Source: Flavobacteriales bacterium (GTDB lineage: Bacteria; Bacteroidota; Bacteroidia; Flavobacteriales_F; PHOS-HE28). Taken from it: DNA of 5,564 nucleotides. Where the stretch lies: NCBI GenBank assembly GCA_020437875.1, contig JAGQVR010000188.1, forward strand, positions 1 through 5,564. The letters run 5' to 3'. Numbering within the stretch: position 1 is the stretch's first letter; each line of letters starts with the position of its first letter. A program made the translations under genes and the position numbers. Positions 1-5,564 of the stretch are shown here, piece after piece. The notes under the pieces are model-generated. The model did not search any database, had not been told where the DNA came from, and was given only the letters and a program-made list of their open reading frames with translations.

Positions 1-602
1 AAAACGTAATCGAACATGCTGAAGCCATAGAAGTAGGCCGACACGATGAAGAGGAGGATGAAGGAGATGGGCGCCACCAGAGGTACGAAGAGCGTGAGGA
101 ACCAGATGCCCACCACGAAGGAGAGCTCGAGGATGGCGTTGCGCAAGGCGACCAATGCTCCGCGCAGCGCATCCTTCAACAGTTGCATCAGGCTGAATGG
201 GTAGCGCCGACCGGTCAGGACCTCCTCGGTACGTTCGCTCGCGTAGGCCAGCAAAGGGGAGAGCAGGATGAGCACGATGTACTTGTTCGCCACGAACAGC
301 AGGTAGGCCACCGCGAGCTTGAGCAGAACGGCCACCATCACCTCACGCGCACCGTTGAGGAAGGCCTTCACCCCGCTCCACCAGTCCTCTGCACCTGTGG
401 TCACGGGGATCTCCAGGCGCAGGGCGACCCAGTCGCTCAGGCGCTCCACCGGCCCTTGAAGGAGGGCGAAAAGACCGAAGGCCAGTGCCATCCACAGCAG
501 CACGGGCACCAGGAACATCCAGGCCATGCGGTTGTCCAATGCGAACCGGAACGCCCTGAAGAAACCGGAGAAGCCACGGCCAAGGTCCTTGGTGAAGGCC
601 AT
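1..602 (-). CDS. EI24 domain-containing (CysZ-like) integral membrane protein, N-terminal part
   Basis: Reading the minus strand from the ATG at 602-600 gives 200 open codons before the window ends, so the C-terminus is missing. The protein starts MAFTKDLGRGFSGFFRAF, a short basic amphipathic stretch, followed by hydrophobic segments at about residues 29-49, 85-118 and 160-197. A loop with paired tryptophans (about 74-75) lies between the first two. The last visible residues, YFYGFSMFDYV, resemble a conserved stretch of the EI24/CysZ family (PF07264). E. coli CysZ, a sulfate transporter, has about 253 residues, so perhaps 50 residues are missing. Sulfate transport is known for CysZ itself; it is not shown for Bacteroidota relatives, and no cysteine-biosynthesis gene is visible nearby. 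It is divergent from purB. The family call rests on pattern recognition of topology and motifs; the coding frame is secure. Confidence 0.8.
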   Translation of the reverse strand, partial: MAFTKDLGRGFSGFFRAFRFALDNRMAWMFLVPVLLWMALAFGLFALLQGPVERLSDWVALRLEIPVTTGAEDWWSGVKAFLNGAREVMVAVLLKLAVAYLLFVANKYIVLILLSPLLAYASERTEEVLTGRRYPFSLMQLLKDALRGALVALRNAILELSFVVGIWFLTLFVPLVAPISFILLFIVSAYFYGFSMFDYV

Positions 603-606
603 GGGA

Positions 607-636
607 CAAAGATCATCGCTACGACCGAACTCCCAA
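607..636 (-). promoter_or_regulatory. Putative Bacteroidota-type promoter for the EI24-like gene
   Basis: On the minus strand TTG (636-634) is followed after 19 bases by GATCTTTG (614-607). This fits the known Bacteroidota -33/-7 arrangement (TTG, about 19 bases, TAnnTTTG) with one mismatch in the -7 box. The box ends only four bases before the ATG, so transcription would start at or very near the start codon. Short motifs like this occur by chance, so this is tentative. Confidence 0.35.
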
Positions 637-671
637 CAGTGACCCGGGGTGGTCGCTACAGGGAGCACCTC

Positions 672-679
672 TACCTTTG
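672..679 (+). promoter_or_regulatory. Putative -7 element of the purB promoter
   Basis: TACCTTTG is a full match to the Bacteroidota -7 consensus TAnnTTTG and ends seven bases before the purB ATG at 687. No clear TTG is found at the usual -33 distance (about 646-655 reads GGGTGGTCGC), so the upstream half is weak. If it is used, the purB mRNA would have almost no leader. No Shine-Dalgarno sequence is visible before the ATG, which is compatible with that. Confidence 0.4.
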
Positions 680-686
680 ACCTCGC

Positions 687-2045
687 ATGGAATTGGATCC
701 CCTCACCGCCATTTCGCCGGTCGACGGCCGGTATCGCGAACGCACACGTCACCTGGCCCGGTGGTTCAGCGAACACGCGCTGATGCGCTACCGGCTGCAG
801 GTGGAATTGGCCTATTTCCGTTTCCTGTGCGAGATCCCACTGCCTGAACTGAAGGGGACACCGATGAACCTGTTGACCACGGTGGAACGTCGGATCGCCG
901 AATTGAGCACCAGCGATGCCCAGCGCATCAAGGCGATCGAGATGGTGACGAATCATGATGTGAAGGCGATCGAGTACTTCTTGAAGGAGCGCTTGGAGGA
1001 GGTCGGCCTCGGAGAACAGCGGGAGTTCGTCCACTTCGCGCTCACGAGCCAGGACATCAACAACACGGCCCTGCCGCTGCTCATCAAGGACTTCCTGTTC
1101 GGATCCTACCTGCCTGCCATCACCGCCGTGCGGGACCGACTTCATGGCCTGGCGCTCGACTGGGCACGTGTACCCATGCTGGCCCGTACACACGGCCAGC
1201 CAGCCTCACCCACCTACCTGGGCAAGGAGTTCCAGGTGTTCGTGGAACGTCTCGACGGCCAGTTGAAGCTGCTGCGCGAGGTGCCCTTCACCGGCAAGTT
1301 CGGTGGGGCCACGGGCAACTTCAATGCGCACCATGCTGCGTACCCGGAATTCGACTGGGTGCAACTGGCGGACCGCTTCGTATTGGAGAAGCTCGGTCTC
1401 ACACGGCAGCGCTTCACCACGCAGATCGACCACTACGACGATCTCGCGGCCTTGTTCGATGCGCTTCGGCGGATCAATACGATCCTGATCGATCTATGCC
1501 GCGATGTGTGGCAGTATGTGAGCCTCGACTATTTCCGCCAGAAGATCAAGGCGGGTGAGATCGGCAGCAGTGCGATGCCGCACAAGGTGAACCCGATCGA
1601 TTTCGAGAACGCGGAGGGCAACCTCGGGCTGGCCAACGCGCTCTTCGGGCACCTGAGCGAGAAGCTGCCGGTCAGCCGCCTGCAACGCGACCTCACCGAC
1701 AGCACGGTGACACGCAACATCGGTGTGCCCATGGCGCATACCATGGTCTCCCTGGACGCCGTGCAGAAGGGACTGGGCAAGCTCCTGCTGAACGAAGCGG
1801 CCCTTGGGAAGGACCTCGACGCCCAGTGGCCTGTGGTGGCCGAAGGGATCCAGACCATCCTCCGCCGCGCGGGCCATGCCCAGCCCTACGAGAAGCTCAA
1901 GGAACTCACCCGGGGCAAGGAACGGATCGGCCAGCAGGACATCGCCGCCTTCATCGATGGGCTGGACGTCAGCGAGGAGGTCCGCGCGCAGCTCAAGGCC
2001 CTGTCTCCCCGGAACTACACGGGTATCGATCTGTTGGGGCGTTGA
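687..2045 (+). CDS. purB: Adenylosuccinate lyase
   Basis: The 452-residue protein is an adenylosuccinate lyase of the fumarase/aspartase superfamily. It acts twice in purine synthesis: it splits SAICAR to AICAR plus fumarate, and adenylosuccinate to AMP plus fumarate, as a cytoplasmic homotetramer. Visible landmarks are the N-terminal SPVDGRY (residues 10-16), TSQDINN (120-126), ARTHGQPASP (166-175) with His169 matching the family's catalytic acid, and the superfamily signature GSSAMPHKVNP (293-303), whose flexible loop carries the catalytic serine (Ser294/295). The stretch continues IDFENAEGN, as in E. coli PurB (456 residues), so this is the E. coli-type rather than the shorter B. subtilis-type enzyme. 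The ATG at 687 places the SPVDGRY motif at the normal distance from the N-terminus. No key residue is missing. The next gene begins eight bases after the stop. Confidence 0.98.
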   Translation: MELDPLTAISPVDGRYRERTRHLARWFSEHALMRYRLQVELAYFRFLCEIPLPELKGTPMNLLTTVERRIAELSTSDAQRIKAIEMVTNHDVKAIEYFLKERLEEVGLGEQREFVHFALTSQDINNTALPLLIKDFLFGSYLPAITAVRDRLHGLALDWARVPMLARTHGQPASPTYLGKEFQVFVERLDGQLKLLREVPFTGKFGGATGNFNAHHAAYPEFDWVQLADRFVLEKLGLTRQRFTTQIDHYDDLAALFDALRRINTILIDLCRDVWQYVSLDYFRQKIKAGEIGSSAMPHKVNPIDFENAEGNLGLANALFGHLSEKLPVSRLQRDLTDSTVTRNIGVPMAHTMVSLDAVQKGLGKLLLNEAALGKDLDAQWPVVAEGIQTILRRAGHAQPYEKLKELTRGKERIGQQDIAAFIDGLDVSEEVRAQLKALSPRNYTGIDLLGR

Positions 2046-2053
2046 CCTGTTCG

Positions 2054-2722
2054 ATGCTGAGAACGAACATCGTACTGGCGGTCACGGGATGCCTGGTATG
2101 TGTCCCGATCATCGCCACGCTCATCAGTGAACGCCTGATCAAGGCCAATGCGCTTGGTCGGTCCTTCGATTCCACTGAGGAGGTGCCGCATCATCCGGTC
2201 GCCCTGGTGCTAGGCACCGCCGCTGGTTCGGCTTCCGGGCGACCGAACGCCTATTTCGTGAACCGGGTCCAGGCTGCAGCCGCATTGTATCATGCCGGCA
2301 AGGTGGACCACCTGCTGCTCAGTGGCGATAACGGTATCCAGGGATACAACGAGCCGATGGACATGCGCCGGAGCCTGATGGATCTCGGTGTGGACAGCAA
2401 CAGGATCACCCTGGACTTCGCGGGATTCGACACGTACGATTCCGTGGTCAGGGCGAAGAGGATCTTCGGGCAGGAACGCCTCGTGATCGTGAGCCAGCGG
2501 TTCCACAACGAGCGGGCGCTCTACATCGCCCGGGCCAGCGGGATCGATGCGATCGGCTTCAATGCAGAGGAGACGGGTATCACGCGGACCGCATATAGCT
2601 GGGTGCGGGAACGTGGCGCACGCCTGAAGATGTGGACGGACATCCTGCTCGGGGTGGATCCGTATTTCCTTGGGGAGCCTGTCACCTTGGGGGAACAAGT
2701 GTTGCCTGCGTCGATGCGGTGA
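2054..2722 (+). CDS. sanA: SanA/YdcF-family (DUF218) membrane-anchored envelope protein
   Basis: This 222-residue protein has one N-terminal hydrophobic segment (about residues 5-24) and then a DUF218 (PF02698) domain, so it is probably a periplasmic domain anchored in the inner membrane. The match to SanA is strong: VALVLGT (49-55), GRPNAYF (62-68), SGDN (90-93), YNEP (98-101), LDFAGFDT (120-127), DSVVRAK (129-135), IVSQRFHNERA (145-155) and AIGFNA (166-171). E. coli SanA has 239 residues; its loss raises vancomycin sensitivity, pointing to a role in the envelope barrier, but the biochemical activity is unknown. The related E. coli YdcF binds S-adenosylmethionine. The reading frame is open upstream into purB, but the ATG at 2054 puts the anchor at the N-terminus. 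With eight bases between it and purB, co-transcription is likely. A diverged paralogue follows at 3012. Confidence 0.9.
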   Translation: MLRTNIVLAVTGCLVCVPIIATLISERLIKANALGRSFDSTEEVPHHPVALVLGTAAGSASGRPNAYFVNRVQAAAALYHAGKVDHLLLSGDNGIQGYNEPMDMRRSLMDLGVDSNRITLDFAGFDTYDSVVRAKRIFGQERLVIVSQRFHNERALYIARASGIDAIGFNAEETGITRTAYSWVRERGARLKMWTDILLGVDPYFLGEPVTLGEQVLPASMR

Positions 2723-2782
2723 ACAACGAGCCCATTCCCGCGATCGTGGCATGCATTGCCCAATTCCGGGGTGTGTTCACAC

Positions 2783-2828
2783 CCGACCGGTCCCAAGTGG
2801 CCGACCGATCCCTCCGATCGACCGACCG
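2783..2828. repeat. Cluster of CCGACCG near-repeats
   Basis: CCGACCGGTCCC (2783-2794) and CCGACCGATCCC (2801-2812) differ at one of twelve bases and start 18 bases apart. Two further, overlapping CGACCG copies lie at 2819-2824 and 2823-2828. The first copy includes the 8-base palindrome GACCGGTC (2785-2792), and CGATCG (2815-2820) is also self-complementary. The arrangement could be an operator or simple expansion of a GC-rich word; the bases are directly visible but the function is unknown. Confidence 0.4.
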
Positions 2829-2845
2829 CACCCTGAACCCACAAC

Positions 2846-2863
2846 GGACGGGAAAGCCCGTTC
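2846..2863 (+). other. Seven-base-pair hairpin
   Basis: GGACGGG (2846-2852) and CCCGTTC (2857-2863) can pair over seven positions, including one G-U, around the loop AAAG. It lies 123 bases after the stop of the first sanA-like gene. No T-run follows (the next bases are ATCGGGC), so it lacks the mark of an intrinsic terminator. It might protect an mRNA end or be chance. Confidence 0.3.
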
Positions 2864-3011
2864 ATCGGGCAAATCGACCCGGTCAGCGGATATGCACCGA
2901 TACGCGTCGGGTGGAACACAAGGAGTGCGTCCTTTGCGCGTTCGTAGAAAGCCGCGAATGGTGCGGCGTTTGCCCATGGCCCGTACCCGCGACCTCGACC
3001 CAAGACCTGGA

Positions 3012-3656
3012 ATGCCCACGCTCAAGGATCTTCTTCACTGGAACCTCGCCATCGCCCTGGTGCTTTCCAGCGCGCTCGTGATCAATGAACTGCACATCCA
3101 ACGTCGGGTATCGGCCCAGCTCTTCGCTGATGTGGAGGCCATTCCCTTCAACCAAGTGGCGCTGGTCCTTGGCACCCTGCCCGTGGCACGCGATGGCGGC
3201 CCCAATCCCTTCTTCACGGAGCGGATGGAGGCTGCGGCCGAACTATACTGTTCAGGGCGCGTACAGCACCTGATCCTGAGCGGTGACGATGACATCTGGG
3301 GGTATGATGAACCTGCTGAGATGCGCACGGCCTTGACCGCGATGGGCGTGCCTGCGGCGGACATGACCCTTGATCGTGCCGGCCTGAACACCTTCGCCTC
3401 GGTACAACGCGCCAGGACGGTGTTCGGTCAGGAACGCTTCACCATCGTGAGCCAGGGATACCACAACGAACGCGCGGTATTCATCGCAGAGGAGCTCGGA
3501 GCCGAGGCGATCGCGTACAACGCCACGGCCCTCCCCATCCATCGGGCCAAACGGTCATGGCTGCGAGAACGGGCCTCGCGTGTGAAGATGTGGATGGACC
3601 TCTTGGTCGCGGCCCGCTCACCCATTGCCAGGACCGCTGCGGCGTTGGAGCACTGA
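3012..3656 (+). CDS. SanA-like (DUF218) membrane-anchored protein, diverged paralogue
   Basis: The 214-residue product has an N-terminal hydrophobic segment (about residues 11-25) and a DUF218 domain. It aligns without gaps to the SanA-like protein encoded at 2054-2722 over about 155 residues, with roughly half identical by eye. Shared blocks include VALVLGT (49-55), the MRxxL region, FGQER (138-142), IVSQ (145-148) and HNERA (151-155). The frame is open much further upstream, with another ATG at 2976. I chose 3012 because it places VALVLGT at residue 49, exactly as in the paralogue, and puts the anchor at the N-terminus; the 2976 start would add twelve residues (MARTRDLDPRPG). Several family positions have changed: SGDN to SGDD, YNEP to YDEP, DSV to ASV, AGF to AGL and FNA to YNA. 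A role in the envelope barrier is inferred only from family. Its stop lies 13 bases from the stop of the convergent porin gene. Confidence 0.87.
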   Translation: MPTLKDLLHWNLAIALVLSSALVINELHIQRRVSAQLFADVEAIPFNQVALVLGTLPVARDGGPNPFFTERMEAAAELYCSGRVQHLILSGDDDIWGYDEPAEMRTALTAMGVPAADMTLDRAGLNTFASVQRARTVFGQERFTIVSQGYHNERAVFIAEELGAEAIAYNATALPIHRAKRSWLRERASRVKMWMDLLVAARSPIARTAAALEH

Positions 3657-3669
3657 CCGGCCCCATCCA

Positions 3670-4866
3670 TCAGATACCGAACTCGACCTGGAAAAGGGCC
3701 GTCCAGGCGTTGCCTCCAGCGTCCAGCGCCATGTTGCCCAGGAACCAGCGATAGCCCAGGTAGGTCTGCAGCTTGATACGGTGTCCGTTCAAGTACTTCG
3801 ATGTGCCCAACAGGACCTCCTCCGTAAGCGCACTCAGGTCCATGGTGTTGGCCGCAGGGTCCACCCTGGAATAGCGGGTGGAGATCTCATAGAAGGTGGG
3901 GAAGCACCTGCTCAATTGGGCGTTCACGCCGGTACCCGTTGGCACGAACCGAACGGCCCCTTCCTCGTTCATCGTGATCGGATCATAACACCGTCTGTCG
4001 AAGTACTCCCCGCTCAATGCCCATCCGTTGTACTTCAGGATGGCATCCGCGATGAAGGTGTTCATCGAGCGAGGGGCGTACAACTCACGTCCCAATTGTC
4101 CGCCGGTGCGGATGGCGCGATCGTTGCGGCTGTAACTCGCACCGAAGGATAGTCGCGGCTTCGGTTCGAAGGCAAGGTCGCCTTCCGAGTAGTCGCCCTT
4201 GTCAAGGAAGGCCCCGAAAGGGAGCCATTCGACGCGGCCGGTGTACGCCAGGCCGGAATTGCCCGGTGCGGCACCACGACCATCCCCGGAACTGACCGCT
4301 CCCTTCAACTGCCATTGCTGCCGCGTGGGTAGTGGCAGGGTCCAGTACGCGAACAAGCCGAAATCACGGTCGAGGGTGAACGCCCCATTGGCGATCGATC
4401 GGTCCGGGAATTGCTGGTTCCCACTGCTGATCACACGCTGGCGGTTACCAGGCAGCTTCGACTGTCCGACCCCGAAGTAGAAGTGCCTGTTGAAATGGTA
4501 ATAGACCATCGCGTCGCGCACGGGTTGCGGAACATTGCCCGCGTCCACCTCAAGGTCGGCACGGGAGAAGTTGAGCTGGATGTAGTACTGCAGTCGGCGC
4601 GAAAGCACATACCCGTCCAATCGCAAACGCAGGCGACGCACGCGGAAGTCGGTGGTGGCGATCCGCAGGTCATCTCCGCCGACCGAGGTCACCCCCAAAC
4701 GGTTCTGCATCCGGAAACGCAGGTTCAGCAGGAACAGGCTGTCCTGCCGGATGGAGATGCCATCCTTCACCTCGATCAACGCCCGCTCATCGATCTCCGT
4801 TTGTGCGTGACCCATCGAAGGGACGAGCACCAGGAACACCATGTACAGGAGCGATCGGACCTTCAT
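3670..4866 (-). CDS. OprO/OprP-type outer-membrane porin
   Basis: The 398-residue protein begins with a signal peptide (basic MKVR, hydrophobic core at residues 6-15, likely cut after GHA at residue 21). The mature part alternates polar and hydrophobic residues as in a beta-barrel and ends LFQVEFGI, with a C-terminal strand like that of outer-membrane proteins. Features seen in the phosphate-selective porin O/P family (PF07396) include the arginine-rich strand RVRRLRLRLDGY (75-86), YYIQLNFSRADLEV (94-107) and FGVGQSKLPGNRQR (131-144). The family forms anion channels in Pseudomonas (OprP for phosphate, OprO for polyphosphate). Substrate choice cannot be read from this sequence, and no phosphate-uptake genes are nearby, so phosphate specificity is not claimed. 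Two cysteines, Cys293 and Cys321, are the only ones in the mature protein. It lies 40 bases downstream of the DinB-like gene on the same strand and may share its transcript. Confidence 0.85.
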   Translation of the reverse strand: MKVRSLLYMVFLVLVPSMGHAQTEIDERALIEVKDGISIRQDSLFLLNLRFRMQNRLGVTSVGGDDLRIATTDFRVRRLRLRLDGYVLSRRLQYYIQLNFSRADLEVDAGNVPQPVRDAMVYYHFNRHFYFGVGQSKLPGNRQRVISSGNQQFPDRSIANGAFTLDRDFGLFAYWTLPLPTRQQWQLKGAVSSGDGRGAAPGNSGLAYTGRVEWLPFGAFLDKGDYSEGDLAFEPKPRLSFGASYSRNDRAIRTGGQLGRELYAPRSMNTFIADAILKYNGWALSGEYFDRRCYDPITMNEEGAVRFVPTGTGVNAQLSRCFPTFYEISTRYSRVDPAANTMDLSALTEEVLLGTSKYLNGHRIKLQTYLGYRWFLGNMALDAGGNAWTALFQVEFGI

Positions 4867-4873
4867 CGTTCCA

Positions 4874-4881
4874 CAAATAAC
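4874..4881 (-). promoter_or_regulatory. Weak -7-like box upstream of the porin gene
   Basis: The minus strand reads GTTATTTG here, keeping the TTTG half of TAnnTTTG but not the TA, and ends seven bases before the porin ATG. No TTG lies at the right distance upstream (the nearest is about 26 bases away). It might provide porin transcription separate from the DinB-like gene, but the evidence is slight. Confidence 0.2.
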
Positions 4882-4906
4882 GCACTAACCCTTGAACCGC
4901 GGAGGA

Positions 4907-5398
4907 TCAACTCCCTTGTAGCGTTCGTTGGAACAGGACCAGGTCGTTGGCAGGGATATCCTGCATGCCCAAGGAGCGCATCATCGTGATCACCTGACCG
5001 CGGTGCTGTGTACCGTGGTTGCAGCAGTGAAGGATCATCTGCCACCGCTCCTGTTCATGCCGATACCCGCGCAGGTCGGCGTAGGCCACCCTGCCCTCGA
5101 GCCAGGTCTCACCAGAGGCATGCACGAGTTCCTTAAGGCGCTGGGTGTACGGGACCACCGTGGTCAACGATGTTCCGGGTTCAGCCGGCCAGGGGATCGG
5201 TGCACGTCCTTGCAAGCGCAGGGTCCATGCGTTCTCCGCATCGCGTATGTGCAGCATGGTGCTGCGCAGGGAGGGGAAACTGCTGGTAACGGGTCGGTCG
5301 AGGAGCTCGTCCGGCTCCTGCTGCAAGCGATCCACGAAGCGGGTATTGGCCCAAAGCGTATAGTCGACGAGTTGGGCGACGAGCGGGTGGATGGTCAT
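4907..5398 (-). CDS. DinB/YfiT-family putative metalloprotein
   Basis: The 163-residue protein matches the DinB four-helix-bundle superfamily in length and motifs. The opening HPLVAQLVDYTLWANTRF is the usual first helix with its W-A-N pattern. His50 in TMLHIRDAENAW (48-59), with His128 and His132 in HCCNHGTQHRGQV (124-136), forms the metal-binding triad typical of the family. Characterised relatives include thiol-dependent enzymes such as bacillithiol transferases and mycothiol-dependent isomerases. B. subtilis DinB was named for DNA-damage induction, but most members have no known substrate, so no reaction is assigned. It is cytoplasmic, with no signal peptide or membrane segment. The ATG at 5398 starts the domain directly. 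The porin gene follows 40 bases downstream, and the gene starting at 5488 is divergent. Confidence 0.9.
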   Translation of the reverse strand: MTIHPLVAQLVDYTLWANTRFVDRLQQEPDELLDRPVTSSFPSLRSTMLHIRDAENAWTLRLQGRAPIPWPAEPGTSLTTVVPYTQRLKELVHASGETWLEGRVAYADLRGYRHEQERWQMILHCCNHGTQHRGQVITMMRSLGMQDIPANDLVLFQRTLQGS

Positions 5399-5417
5399 GC
5401 GAGGTGGATAACCTTGT

Positions 5418-5425
5418 TAAAAATA
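5418..5425 (-). promoter_or_regulatory. Possible -7 element of the DinB-like gene
   Basis: TATTTTTA on the minus strand matches TAnnTTTG at five of its six fixed positions and lies 19 bases before the ATG at 5398, in the most AT-rich patch of the 89-base divergent gap (5399-5487). No TTG -33 element is seen upstream, so the call is weak. Confidence 0.25.
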
Positions 5426-5487
5426 GGTCGCGGGCCTTCATCGATCCGCCTCCTTGATCCGTCGAAATTCGCAGGAACGTAGAGACC

Positions 5488-5564
5488 ATGATCGCAACAC
5501 TGTTCGGCAAGAAGAGGATCACGGAGGAGAAGCTGGCCAATGTGTTCGTGAACGCGGTATTGGA
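5488..5564 (+). CDS. Protein of unknown function, N-terminal fragment
   Basis: From the ATG at 5488 the plus strand is open to the window end, giving 25 complete codons: MIATLFGKKRITEEKL followed by ANVFVNAVL. The codon use resembles the neighbouring genes, and a hydrophobic N-terminus followed by KKRITEEKL looks like real coding sequence. I have a vague impression of similar N-termini in conserved Bacteroidota proteins of unknown function but cannot name a family from 25 residues. No clear Shine-Dalgarno or TAnnTTTG box precedes it. It is divergent from the DinB-like gene across 89 bases. Confidence 0.55.
   Translation, partial: MIATLFGKKRITEEKLANVFVNAVL

Larger units (their letters stand above)
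2723..3011. other. 289-base gap between the two sanA-like genes
   Basis: I see no convincing gene here. The open frames that cross it give arginine-, proline- and cysteine-rich translations with no family resemblance, typical of non-coding GC-rich DNA. It contains a cluster of CCGACCG-type near-repeats (2783-2828), a hairpin (2846-2863) and a short AAGGA/TCCTT inverted repeat (2920-2934). It probably holds the promoter of the second sanA-like gene, but no good TAnnTTTG match was found on the plus strand. It is by far the longest gap in this compact window. Confidence 0.6.

Noticed and set aside
343..609. Minus-strand open frame of 88 codons overlapping the EI24-like gene
   Set aside because: It is a different minus-strand frame within the same DNA; the frame starting at 602 has the membrane segments and stays open to the window edge.
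183..680. Plus-strand open frame of 165 codons at the left end
   Set aside because: It is antisense to the EI24-like gene, its translation is histidine-, glutamine- and glutamate-rich without family likeness, and the minus strand gives a convincing membrane protein.
1494..1877. Minus-strand open frames inside purB
   Set aside because: They are antisense to a highly conserved enzyme and are explained by GC-rich codon bias.
1826..2053. Upstream extension of the first sanA-like gene into purB
   Set aside because: The extension is a proline/arginine-rich translation of purB in another frame, and the ATG at 2054 puts the membrane anchor at the N-terminus.
2920..2934. AAGGA/TCCTT inverted repeat ahead of the second sanA-like gene
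   Set aside because: Five base pairs around a five-base loop is too short to stand out from chance in this much sequence.
2670..3011. Upstream extension of the second sanA-like gene
   Set aside because: The added residues resemble non-coding GC-rich translation, and starting at 3012 matches the paralogue's N-terminal spacing exactly.
3625..4152. Plus-strand open frames of 175 and 192 codons opposite the porin gene (also 4411-4989)
   Set aside because: They are antisense frames opened by codon bias; the minus-strand protein has a signal peptide, barrel strands and a proper C-terminal strand.
5403..5411. DnaA-box-like word (TTATCCACC on the minus strand) upstream of the DinB-like gene
   Set aside because: It is a single copy with one mismatch to TTATCCACA and no companion boxes or origin-type AT-rich region, so chance is likely.
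4928..5482. Plus-strand open frame of 184 codons opposite the DinB-like gene
   Set aside because: The minus strand shows the complete DinB metal-binding triad, whereas this frame has no recognisable feature.

Overview
The window reads as ordinary chromosomal DNA from a GC-rich member of the Bacteroidota, probably of Flavobacteriales type. This is inferred from the protein families, an E. coli-type PurB of 452 residues, the lack of clear Shine-Dalgarno sequences, and TTTG boxes resembling the Bacteroidota -7 element (TAnnTTTG) just ahead of several start codons. I cannot run a search, so the taxonomic placement is tentative. I see no tRNA, rRNA, CRISPR array, insertion sequence or phage gene.

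Layout. At the left edge, on the minus strand, is the N-terminal part of an EI24/CysZ-like integral membrane protein that runs off the window. It is divergent, across 84 bases, from purB (plus strand, 687-2045, adenylosuccinate lyase). Eight bases after purB comes a SanA/DUF218 membrane-anchored envelope protein (2054-2722). A second, diverged SanA-like paralogue (3012-3656) follows after a 289-base gap. That gap has no convincing gene but holds a GACCG-rich near-repeat cluster and a small hairpin. On the minus strand, convergent with the second SanA paralogue and only 13 bases away, is an OprO/OprP-type outer-membrane porin (3670-4866). It lies 40 bases downstream of a DinB/YfiT-like putative metalloprotein (4907-5398). 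At the right edge a plus-strand gene of unknown function begins at 5488.

How the genes relate. purB and the first sanA-like gene are close enough to be co-transcribed, although their functions (purine synthesis and envelope barrier) are unrelated. The two SanA paralogues align without gaps over about 155 residues with roughly half the positions identical by eye, so they arose by tandem duplication or by a very local rearrangement. Several products act at the envelope: EI24-like, two SanA-like, and the porin. Nothing shows that they form one system.

I did not find an undescribed system. The points most worth checking are the diverged SanA pair, the structured gap between its members, and the possible very short 5' leaders of several genes.
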